From assembly GCA_003512805.1 (NCBI GenBank), contig DOOK01000141.1:1-6029 (forward strand): a DNA stretch of 6,029 nucleotides, written 5' to 3'. The position numbers were made by a program, and so were the translations under genes. This DNA comes from Erwinia sp. (GTDB taxonomy: Bacteria; Pseudomonadota; Gammaproteobacteria; Enterobacterales; Enterobacteriaceae). Every line of letters starts with the position of its first letter. Position 1 is the stretch's first letter. The notes beneath the pieces were generated by a model. The model did not search any database. It was not told the origin of the DNA and saw only the letters and a list, made by a program, of their open reading frames with translations. Of this stretch, positions 1 to 5,146 are shown one piece after another.

Positions 1-241
1 TATCGTTAATAGCGTTATTGGCGCGGACGCTGACGGTTTCGCTGGTCTGTTCAAATCCTTCGCTGACATGACGGAAGGCATCCGTCAGTTCGCCCTCGCT
101 CATCTCACCATCCATGCGCTCGCCATTGAGCGTGGCTACCGCCAGCAAAAAAGCCAGACGTTCGGTAGGCAACGAGACGGAAAAATCATTTTTTCGCGCC
201 CAGGCAACCAGCTCCGGTACTGTCTGGGAAAATTCACTCAT
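1..241 (-). CDS. mukF: MukF, chromosome partition protein (kleisin of MukBEF), N-terminal part only
   Basis: Only the first 80 codons are in the window; the gene runs off the left edge (E. coli MukF is about 440 residues). The visible protein begins [20 protein letters not shown] and carries the block [14 protein letters not shown], which I recognise as the MukF N-terminus. In the family this region forms the winged-helix dimerisation domain. MukF bridges the MukB ATPase heads and binds MukE in the SMC-like condensin that compacts and segregates the chromosome. The ATG overlaps the cmoM TGA as ATGA, and an AAAGGA ribosome binding site (248-253) lies six bases upstream inside the cmoM tail, which fixes the start and suggests translational coupling. 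mukE and mukB are expected beyond the left edge, by analogy with E. coli. Confidence 0.96.
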   Translation of the reverse strand, partial: MSEFSQTVPELVAWARKNDFSVSLPTERLAFLLAVATLNGERMDGEMSEGELTDAFRHVSEGFEQTSETVSVRANNAIND

Positions 242-1020
242 GCTTCGTCCTTTATGGGCTTCCGCGCTGTTACGTGGATATAGCGACCCAAACTTAAAAA
301 TGGCTCCTGGCGGCAGAAGCGCTTTTCCAGCGCCAGGATCTCGTCAAATCGTTCTGTTTGCTTGTGCTTATCGCGCATATAGTCGTGAAAGACGCGCACG
401 CCAGCTTTGCTTTCAACCGTGAAGCCGATATCAGCCAGCCAGCGGTAGACCTGCTCCGGATCGCGCGGGTAATCCGGCGACAGCGTTTTACGTTTACGCT
501 TGCGTAAATCGGCCTGCATATAGCCAAAATTGCCCAGTACCAGCGTCTGCATCATCAGCCCGTTGAGGTTGTAAAACATCAGCGAGAGCACGCCGCCGGG
601 CGCCAGCGTATCGTAAAGCGCGGCCAGCACCGCTTCCGGCTCGGCTACCCATTCAAGCACAGCGTGGAACAATACCAGATCAACAGGCTGAACCAAATGC
701 TGACCGACTTCCTGCGCGCTGATTTGTCTGAATTCCATGTGGTCGCTCACACCTTGTTCGCTGGCGTTAAGGCGCGCGCGCTGCAGCATCTCTTCCGATA
801 AATCACAAAGCAAAACCTGATGGCCAAGACTGGCCAGCCCGCAGCTGATTTGGCCTTCCCCGCCGCCCGCGTCCAGCACGTTCAGCGGTCTGGACGGCAG
901 CGTGGCCAGAATCGCTTCCAGCTCCTGCCAGGCAATGGCCTGGCGAATGCGGCCTTTGGTGGTACCGTAGATATTCTGCGAAAATTTTTCCGCGATATCA
1001 TCAAAGTTGCGATCCTGCAT
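238..1020 (-). CDS. cmoM: CmoM, tRNA 5-carboxymethoxyuridine methyltransferase
   Basis: This 260-residue class I SAM-dependent methyltransferase (formerly SmtA; E. coli protein about 261 residues) methyl-esterifies 5-carboxymethoxyuridine (cmo5U) at wobble position 34 of certain tRNAs to give mcmo5U. It is cytoplasmic. Visible features are the N-terminal block [12 protein letters not shown] (3-14), the glycine-rich SAM motif [10 protein letters not shown] (48-57), the acidic ribose-binding residue in LCDLS (D73), the motif [13 protein letters not shown] (113-125) with H119, the basic patch RKRKRK (173-178) followed by [10 protein letters not shown], and the conserved tail [13 protein letters not shown]26, D73 and H119 fall where I recall ligand contacts in the E. 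coli enzyme. The ATG has a GGAG site (1028-1031) seven bases upstream. The gene is divergent from elyC and overlaps mukF by four bases, so the two are probably co-transcribed. Confidence 0.96.
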   Translation of the reverse strand: MQDRNFDDIAEKFSQNIYGTTKGRIRQAIAWQELEAILATLPSRPLNVLDAGGGEGQISCGLASLGHQVLLCDLSEEMLQRARLNASEQGVSDHMEFRQISAQEVGQHLVQPVDLVLFHAVLEWVAEPEAVLAALYDTLAPGGVLSLMFYNLNGLMMQTLVLGNFGYMQADLRKRKRKTLSPDYPRDPEQVYRWLADIGFTVESKAGVRVFHDYMRDKHKQTERFDEILALEKRFCRQEPFLSLGRYIHVTARKPIKDEA

Positions 1021-1149
1021 AAGCGGGCTCCGGGCTGGGCAAAAGGGTGAATCCGGCGGCTATTTTGGCATACACTGCGGGAGAATGAACCTTTCCGTCA
1101 CTGCTTCGCTTTCGGGTGGCGTTTTTTCGGACAAAAGGAAGCTACTTTT
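1021..1149. promoter_or_regulatory. Divergent cmoM/elyC intergenic region
   Basis: These 129 bp must hold the promoters of cmoM-mukF (minus) and elyC (plus). No strong sigma-70 pair stands out. The best minus-strand candidate is the extended -10 TGCCAAAAT (1062-1070) with a poor -35. On the plus strand TACACT (1071-1076) is a 4/6 -10 without a good -35. The elyC ribosome binding site AAGGAAG (1135-1141) is clear. No terminator-like hairpin was seen. The regulatory role rests on gene orientation; the individual elements are weak guesses. Confidence 0.45.
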
Positions 1150-1941
1150 ATGCTTTTTACGCTTAAAAAAGCGATTGGCGGCCTGCTGCTGCCCTTGCCG
1201 CTGCTGTTGTTAGTCATGGCGGTTGGACTTTTCCTGCTCTGGTGCAGCCGCTGGCAAAAAACCGCGAGAATTATACTCTCTTCCACCTGGCTAATCTTGT
1301 TATTGATCAGCCTCCAACCTGTCGCCGACGGTCTGCTGGCGCCTGTTGAAGACCGCTTCTCTACGTGGCATGGCACTCAGAAGGTAGATTATATCGTGGT
1401 GTTAGGCGGTGGCTATACGTGGAATCCGCAATGGGCACCAGGATCGAATATGATTGGTAATAGCTTGCCAAGGCTGGTGGAAGGGATCCGCTTGTGGCGT
1501 GAAAATCCCGGCTCGACGCTGATTTTTACCGGCGCGGCCGCGCAGAGTAATCCTGTCAGCTCGGCGGAAGTAACAGCAAGAGTGGCCCAGTCTTTAGGCG
1601 TACCGCGCAGCAGCATGATTACGCTGGATAAGCCACGTGATACCCGCCAGGAGGCGACAGAAGTGGCAAAAGTGGTCGGTCATCGCCCCTTCCTGCTGGT
1701 TACCTCCGCGTCGCATCTGCCGCGCGCAATGGTATTTTTTCAGCAGCAGGGACTGGATCCGCTGCCCGCTCCGGCTAATCAGCTGGCGATCGCTTCCCCG
1801 CTGAACCCCTGGGAAAAAGTGCTGCCTTCCTCACTGTGGCTCGGTCACAGCGAGCGCGCCATTTATGAAACGCTGGGTCGGTTATGGCAAAAAATCACCG
1901 AGCCCTCACTCGAGCCAGGGCAACAGGGAGCGAGCCGCTAA
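1150..1941 (+). CDS. elyC: ElyC (YcbC), DUF218 inner-membrane envelope biogenesis factor
   Basis: The protein has 263 residues (E. coli ElyC about 259). Two hydrophobic helices lie near the N-terminus (about 11-31 and 41-57), separated by a short loop with three basic residues (R34, K37, R40). A DUF218 domain follows (about 79-240) with the family blocks VVLGGGY (83-89), LIFTGAAA (124-131), DTRQEA (164-169) and TSASHLPRA (185-193). By the positive-inside rule the loop would be cytoplasmic and the DUF218 domain periplasmic; this is my inference. ElyC in E. coli is linked to cell wall assembly at low temperature; its biochemical activity is not evident from sequence. The ATG is set by AAGGAAG eight bases upstream. 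It is the only plus-strand gene here and its last 36 bases overlap the end of ycbJ. Confidence 0.95.
   Translation: MLFTLKKAIGGLLLPLPLLLLVMAVGLFLLWCSRWQKTARIILSSTWLILLLISLQPVADGLLAPVEDRFSTWHGTQKVDYIVVLGGGYTWNPQWAPGSNMIGNSLPRLVEGIRLWRENPGSTLIFTGAAAQSNPVSSAEVTARVAQSLGVPRSSMITLDKPRDTRQEATEVAKVVGHRPFLLVTSASHLPRAMVFFQQQGLDPLPAPANQLAIASPLNPWEKVLPSSLWLGHSERAIYETLGRLWQKITEPSLEPGQQGASR
1473..1480 (+). other. Chi octamer GCTGGTGG
   Basis: Exact match to the E. coli Chi sequence, inside elyC. Chi modulates RecBCD during double-strand break repair in enteric bacteria. Three copies in 6 kb is within ordinary density for such genomes, and this one points opposite to the other two. Confidence 0.5.
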
Positions 1942-2799
1942 GTCGAAGCGGGCCCGGTTGAAACAACCGGAGTGGATCAGCCGGTCCGCTTCTTCCCACA
2001 CCGTATAAAGCCAGCGCCTGGCGATAAAACCTTCTGCCACGGGCGCCTGCTGGAGATAGCGAAACAGCAGCTCTTCCGCCTGACCTTCATCGCTCAGCCG
2101 GAAAAGTTCATATTCACGCGGCGCCCAGAGCATTCTGCCGGGATTGATCATTGACAGCAGTTGGTCGCTCCAGGCTTCCTTCAGCATATTGCTGAGCGAC
2201 AGGTTGCCATGAACCAGCACGCAGGGATCGTCGAAATCGGTAAAAAGCGAGCAGAGATTCTGGCGGCAGCGAAAGAGAAAGCGGTGATCCTCCATTGTCA
2301 GCAGCTCCGGGCGCATATAGCCCAGGGTTGACCACAGCACTTCCACCCGCTGTTTGTACCAGGCGGGCCAGTTATTCTCCTGCGTGCTGTCTACTGTCCC
2401 AACCAGACCGTGGCTGTCGATCCGATGCCAGGCCAGCAGTGCGGCGACGATCTGCTCCTGCAGTTGCTGCCAGCGAGACGGCGTGCGGGTTGGTGCTTCA
2501 ACCGAAACGCCGCCCATGCGCTCAATCAGCAGGATCTCATGCTGCGGGGGCAGCTGGCTGACAATCATTCCATATACCGCGGGCATGCGTACGGTGCTCT
2601 CGCGCGCCAGCATGGAGAGCTTGTAGGCTTCCTGCGAGGCTATCCCTTTGGTATTGAAGTATTTGGCCATCAGCGGCAAAGAGTGCCCCTTGCCGTCGTA
2701 GAGCGAATACAGACTGGCATAAGGCTGTTCACTGATGCATTCGAGACGGCTTAGCGTCTCACCCAGCACTATCGAAAGTTCTGAACGAAGATGTTCCAT
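1906..2799 (-). CDS. ycbJ: YcbJ, aminoglycoside phosphotransferase-like kinase-fold protein, probably catalytically dead
   Basis: The protein is 297 residues, the same length as E. coli YcbJ as I remember it, and shares MEHLRSEL, RTPSRWQQL and WAPREYELFRL with it (first two approximately). Function is unknown. The layout resembles APH/fructosamine-kinase-like phosphotransferases: a strand with K45 (LMAKYF), a hinge-like LLIERMGGVSVEAP (90-103), a catalytic-loop-like VHGNLSLSN (196-204) and a metal-loop-like INPGRMLWAPREYEL (218-232). The usual catalytic Asp of HGDxxxxN is Asn (N199) and the second metal-binding Asp is also Asn (N219), so phosphotransfer looks unlikely. The start follows AGGAG (2806-2810) with six bases spacing. 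It lies 96 bp downstream of kdsB, probably with its own promoter, and converges on elyC with a 36-bp overlap. Family assignment is confident; the pseudokinase reading is inference. Confidence 0.93.
   Translation of the reverse strand: MEHLRSELSIVLGETLSRLECISEQPYASLYSLYDGKGHSLPLMAKYFNTKGIASQEAYKLSMLARESTVRMPAVYGMIVSQLPPQHEILLIERMGGVSVEAPTRTPSRWQQLQEQIVAALLAWHRIDSHGLVGTVDSTQENNWPAWYKQRVEVLWSTLGYMRPELLTMEDHRFLFRCRQNLCSLFTDFDDPCVLVHGNLSLSNMLKEAWSDQLLSMINPGRMLWAPREYELFRLSDEGQAEELLFRYLQQAPVAEGFIARRWLYTVWEEADRLIHSGCFNRARFDLAARSLLPWLE
1954..1970. repeat. Perfect 7-bp inverted repeat just past the elyC stop, inside ycbJ
   Basis: CCGGTTG-AAA-CAACCGG forms a perfect seven-pair stem with a three-base loop, starting 13 bases after the elyC stop codon. 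No T-run follows on the plus strand, so it is not a canonical intrinsic terminator. It may define or protect the 3' end of elyC mRNA, since convergent overlap leaves no intergenic space for one. It encodes CFNR of YcbJ on the other strand and may be fortuitous. Confidence 0.35.
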
Positions 2800-2846
2800 C
2801 TGCTGCTCCTAATCGCAAGCGAGGCCGGATAGCTGTCTTTTTCCTG

Positions 2847-2855
2847 GTTATAGCA
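2847..2855 (-). promoter_or_regulatory. Candidate extended -10 promoter for ycbJ
   Basis: On the minus strand TGCTATAAC has the TGn extension next to a 5/6 match to TATAAT. The -35 region falls in the GC-rich hairpin and does not match TTGACA, as is tolerated for extended -10 promoters. The start would leave a leader of about 40 nt before the ycbJ ATG. It lies just after the putative kdsB terminator, consistent with ycbJ as a separate transcription unit. Confidence 0.45.
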
Positions 2856-2868
2856 AGAAGCAGAGAAA

Positions 2869-2888
2869 CAGGGCCGTGGTCGGCCCTG
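2869..2888 (-). terminator. GC-rich hairpin after kdsB, probable terminator
   Basis: A perfect 8-bp stem (CAGGGCCG/CGGCCCTG) with a four-base loop begins seven bases after the kdsB TAA. On the minus strand it is followed by TTTCTCTGCTTCTT, pyrimidine-rich but not a clean T-run, so termination may be partial. Its position between kdsB and a candidate ycbJ promoter supports the call. On the plus strand AAAATATTT follows, which does not look like a terminator in that direction. Confidence 0.55.
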
Positions 2889-2895
2889 AAAATAT

Positions 2896-3642
2896 TTACT
2901 GCATGGCCGCGCGCACGCGTTCCAAATCTTCCGGCGTATCAACGCCAGCGCCCGGAACAATCTCGGCCACGTCAACGTGAATTTTTTCGCCATACCACAG
3001 AACCCGCAGCTGTTCGAGCAGCTCAATCTGCTCCAGCGGACTCGGCTCCCAGCTAATGTACCGGCGGACAAAACCGGCACGATAGCCGTAAATGCCGATA
3101 TGGCGCAGGAAATGATCGCCAATTGTTTGTTGAGAGACGGCAAACCGCTCACGGTCCCAGGGAATGGTCGCGCGCGAAAAGTAGAGCGCGTTGCCCTGCG
3201 CATCCCTGACCACCTTGACAGCGTTAGGGTTAAACGCTTCTTCTGCTGACTCGACAGGCACCGCCAGCGTAGCCATCCCGACACGGCTTTTCGCCAGGTT
3301 ATCGGCCACCTGACGAATGATGACCGGTGGGATCATCGGCTCATCGCCCTGCACATTGACGATCACCGTTTCGTCAGGGAAACGGTATTTCTCAATCACT
3401 TCCGCCAGGCGCTCCGTGCCCGACTGATGATCGGGACGCGTCATGCAGACTTCGCCGCCAGCCGCTTCTACCGCACGAGCGACGTCGTTATTATCCGTAG
3501 CAACAATAACGCGCTCAGCACCTGATTCACGTGCGCGCTCCATGACGTGCACGATCATCGGCTTGCCATGGATATCAACCAGCGGTTTTCCGGGCAGCCT
3601 GGTGGAAGCGTAGCGCGCCGGAATAATAGCGACAAAACTCAT
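2896..3642 (-). CDS. kdsB: KdsB, 3-deoxy-manno-octulosonate cytidylyltransferase (CMP-Kdo synthetase)
   Basis: KdsB activates Kdo with CTP to CMP-Kdo and pyrophosphate, the donor used by WaaA to add Kdo to lipid IVA; it is cytoplasmic. The protein is 248 residues, the same as E. coli. Visible signatures are the nucleotide-binding [16 protein letters not shown] (6-21), [10 protein letters not shown] (45-54), SGTERLAE (74-81), the metal-binding QGDEP (98-102, D100), [11 protein letters not shown] (154-164), HIGIYGYR (181-188), [13 protein letters not shown] (203-215) and [10 protein letters not shown] (231-240, D235). Nothing expected is missing. The ATG overlaps the ycaR stop as ATGA, and only a weak distant purine stretch (GGAAGAG) precedes it, so its translation is probably coupled to ycaR. 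A hairpin follows the stop. Confidence 0.98.
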   Translation of the reverse strand: MSFVAIIPARYASTRLPGKPLVDIHGKPMIVHVMERARESGAERVIVATDNNDVARAVEAAGGEVCMTRPDHQSGTERLAEVIEKYRFPDETVIVNVQGDEPMIPPVIIRQVADNLAKSRVGMATLAVPVESAEEAFNPNAVKVVRDAQGNALYFSRATIPWDRERFAVSQQTIGDHFLRHIGIYGYRAGFVRRYISWEPSPLEQIELLEQLRVLWYGEKIHVDVAEIVPGAGVDTPEDLERVRAAMQ

Positions 3643-3821
3643 GAATGCGTCTCTTCCAGCGTGAGCGAGCGCGCTTCGGTTTCCAGTAAAACGGGAATGC
3701 CGTCGCGTACCGGATAAGCCAGCCCGTCAGGCTTGCAGATAAGTTCCTGGCGATCTTTATTGTAATACAGCTTACCGTGGCAAACCGGGCAAGCAACGAT
3801 TTCAAGCAAACGATGATCCAT
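3639..3821 (-). CDS. ycaR: YcaR, small Trm112-like (UPF0434) protein
   Basis: This 60-residue protein, identical in length to E. coli YcaR, belongs to the Trm112/UPF0434 family of small zinc-ribbon-like proteins. It carries [14 protein letters not shown] (5-18) and [13 protein letters not shown] (35-47). The usual four-cysteine metal site is C-x2-C plus C-x2-C; here C11, C14 and C29 are present but the fourth position is D32. The E. coli protein as I recall it also has Asp there. Function in bacteria is not settled; eukaryotic Trm112 activates several methyltransferases. The start is fixed by AGGGAG (3827-3832), five bases upstream. It overlaps kdsB by four bases, so the two are one translational unit, and a promoter candidate lies in the 80-bp gap upstream. 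Confidence 0.95.
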   Translation of the reverse strand: MDHRLLEIVACPVCHGKLYYNKDRQELICKPDGLAYPVRDGIPVLLETEARSLTLEETHS

Positions 3822-3859
3822 GGTGTCTCCCTGGTGGATCCGATCAGACAGGCCGTTAG

Positions 3860-3888
3860 AATATCATAGCTCTTGGTTGAGCGGTTAA
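3860..3888 (-). promoter_or_regulatory. Candidate sigma-70 promoter for ycaR-kdsB
   Basis: In the gap between ycaQ and ycaR the minus strand has TTAACC (3883-3888, 4/6 to TTGACA), a 17-base spacer and GATATT (3860-3865, 4/6). An overlapping TATGAT (3863-3868) is a better -10 (5/6) but gives only 14 bases to the same -35. Either places a transcript start about 30 to 35 nt before the ycaR ATG. No terminator hairpin follows ycaQ, so read-through from upstream is also possible. Confidence 0.45.
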
Positions 3889-3901
3889 CCTCCCTGCCGG
3901 C

Positions 3902-5107
3902 TTAAAGCAGCCATTCTTTTGGCCAAATTGCGGCCAGCTCCGCAGGCAGCTGCAACAGATGCACTTTTTGCGCCCCCTGCCAGCGTGCAAAACGACTAAT
4001 GGCCTGCTGTAAATCAGTCAGCAGCCCGGCGGTGAGACTGACGCCCGGCTCCAGCCACAGCTGTTTGACCAGCAGAATTTTTTCTTTGCGCTGCATTTTG
4101 GCATCCAGCCGCCCTTTCAGCGTCCCACGATGCAGTATGGGCAAAACAAAGTAGCCGTATTGCCGCTTCGCTTCCGGGGTATAACACTCCAGTCGATAGG
4201 AGAAGTTAAACAGCTCCAGCGCCCGCTTGCGATCCCATACGACCGGGTCGAAAGGCGACAGCAGCGCCGTATGCGTGGCCCGGTTTTTTTGCTCCAGCAT
4301 GGGCAGCTGAGAGTGATGCAGGTAGCATGGCCCTAACGTTTCGACTTCAACCGGCACCACTGTGCCTGCATCAAGCCACTTTGCCAGCTGCTCTTTTACC
4401 GGTGCACGCTTCAGTCGGTAGTAATCTGCCAGCCAGTCAGCACGAAAAAGGCCCAGGCTTTGCGCGCTGTTACCCAGCATTTGCCTGACTGCTTCTTTCT
4501 CTTCCAGCGCGTGCAGTGCGTCATCCCATTCTGGCAGGACACGCTGGCGAAGGTCATATACTCGCTGGAAGTTACGCCGCTCGATGACCATCAACTCCCC
4601 GGCAGTAAAAAGGTTTTCCAGATGGCGCTTGTGCGGTTTCCAGCACCACCAGCCGGACGGCTGGCCTGCCGGCGCGGCAAAGTCAGCCGATCTTACCGGC
4701 CCATGCTCTTTGATATGTGCCAACAGCTGCGTCACCTCTTCCTGCCGGGAAGCGGCCCATTCGCCGTTATATTTCCATCCCATGGCCTGTGGCGAAAGCA
4801 TACGGTAGCGCAGCAGCGGATAATCTTCAGAGGGGATAAAACAGGCTTCATGTGCCCAATATTCAAACAGCTTGCCGGTAGCCAGCGCTTCTTCTAACCA
4901 CGCGGGGGGATAGTCACCAAGGCGACTGAACAACACCAGATAAGGACTGCGGGCCACGACATGAATAGTGTCAATTTGCAGCAGGGACATTTGCCGCACG
5001 CTGGCGATCAAATCGGTAAATTGTGCTTTTCGCGGAGGCGCGTGAAGCAACCCCTGTGCGGCAAGATGAATATGACGGGCCTGGGTCAGCGAAAGAGAAA
5101 TGGACAT
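3902..5107 (-). CDS. ycaQ: YcaQ (AlkX), DNA interstrand-crosslink glycosylase, winged-helix HTH_42 family
   Basis: YcaQ excises bulky N7-alkylguanine adducts and unhooks interstrand crosslinks made by nitrogen mustards. The family fold is tandem winged helices plus a beta-barrel. The protein is 401 residues (E. coli about 410, the difference partly at the N-terminus). The catalytic QxD motif is visible as Q44-I45-D46 in SLLQIDTIHVVARSPYLVLF (41-60). Other conserved blocks are YWAHEACFIP (83-92), SPFDPVVWDRKRALELF (284-300), YRLECYTP (304-311) and GYFVLPILHRGTLKGRLDAK (318-337). The ATG has AGGTG (5112-5116) four bases upstream, and no upstream in-frame start is plausible. It lies 39 bp after lpxK, probably in the same transcript, and its ribosome binding site sits in one arm of a perfect inverted repeat. 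Confidence 0.96.
   Translation of the reverse strand: MSISLSLTQARHIHLAAQGLLHAPPRKAQFTDLIASVRQMSLLQIDTIHVVARSPYLVLFSRLGDYPPAWLEEALATGKLFEYWAHEACFIPSEDYPLLRYRMLSPQAMGWKYNGEWAASRQEEVTQLLAHIKEHGPVRSADFAAPAGQPSGWWCWKPHKRHLENLFTAGELMVIERRNFQRVYDLRQRVLPEWDDALHALEEKEAVRQMLGNSAQSLGLFRADWLADYYRLKRAPVKEQLAKWLDAGTVVPVEVETLGPCYLHHSQLPMLEQKNRATHTALLSPFDPVVWDRKRALELFNFSYRLECYTPEAKRQYGYFVLPILHRGTLKGRLDAKMQRKEKILLVKQLWLEPGVSLTAGLLTDLQQAISRFARWQGAQKVHLLQLPAELAAIWPKEWLL
4646..4653 (-). other. Chi octamer GCTGGTGG
   Basis: Exact Chi sequence on the minus strand within ycaQ, in the same orientation as the gene. Role in RecBCD recombination is from E. coli; density here is ordinary. Confidence 0.5.
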
Positions 5108-5134
5108 AATGCACCTGTATTCACATGGTGCATT
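5108..5134 (-). promoter_or_regulatory. Perfect 8-bp inverted repeat over the ycaQ ribosome binding site
   Basis: AATGCACC and GGTGCATT are separated by 11 bases and lie directly before the ycaQ ATG. The arm next to the start contains the AGGTG Shine-Dalgarno core, so in mRNA an eight-pair hairpin would hide it. The same dyad could be a DNA operator instead (arm centres 19 bp apart). It fills most of the 39-bp lpxK–ycaQ gap. The repeat is plain in the sequence; its function is inferred. No T-run follows, so a terminator for lpxK is unlikely. Confidence 0.5.
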
Positions 5135-5146
5135 TAGTTTAGCGAG

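Noticed and set aside
2295..2754. Several plus-strand open frames of 88 to 114 residues opposite ycbJ
   Set aside because: They overlap one another in different frames antisense to ycbJ, with low-complexity Arg/Ala/Ser-rich products and no family signature.
2821..2838. REP/PU-like half element (TATCCGGCCT on the minus strand)
   Set aside because: Only one half of the palindrome is present and there is no partner arm, so a REP call is not supported.
4460..4897. 145-residue open frame on the plus strand opposite ycaQ
   Set aside because: It lies wholly antisense to a well-conserved gene, has no recognisable domain or ribosome binding site, and is typical of antisense frames in GC-rich genes.
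5117..5125. DnaA-box-like GTATTCACA
   Set aside because: One mismatch to TTATNCACA, isolated, with no cluster or AT-rich origin context.
5086..5133. 15-codon minus-strand frame (begins MHHVNTG) overlapping the ycaQ start, and an ATG-TGA minimal frame in the dyad spacer
   Set aside because: Neither has a Shine-Dalgarno sequence, and both fall in the inverted repeat where such short frames arise by chance.
5108..5134. NtrC-type site (TGCACC...GGTGCA) in the lpxK–ycaQ gap
   Set aside because: The half-sites resemble NtrC sites, but those are separated by about 5 bases and here by 11, and there is no nearby sigma-54 -24/-12 element that I can see.
5108..5134. LexA (SOS) box upstream of the repair gene ycaQ
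   Set aside because: CTGT-N8-ACAG does not occur in the gap in either orientation.
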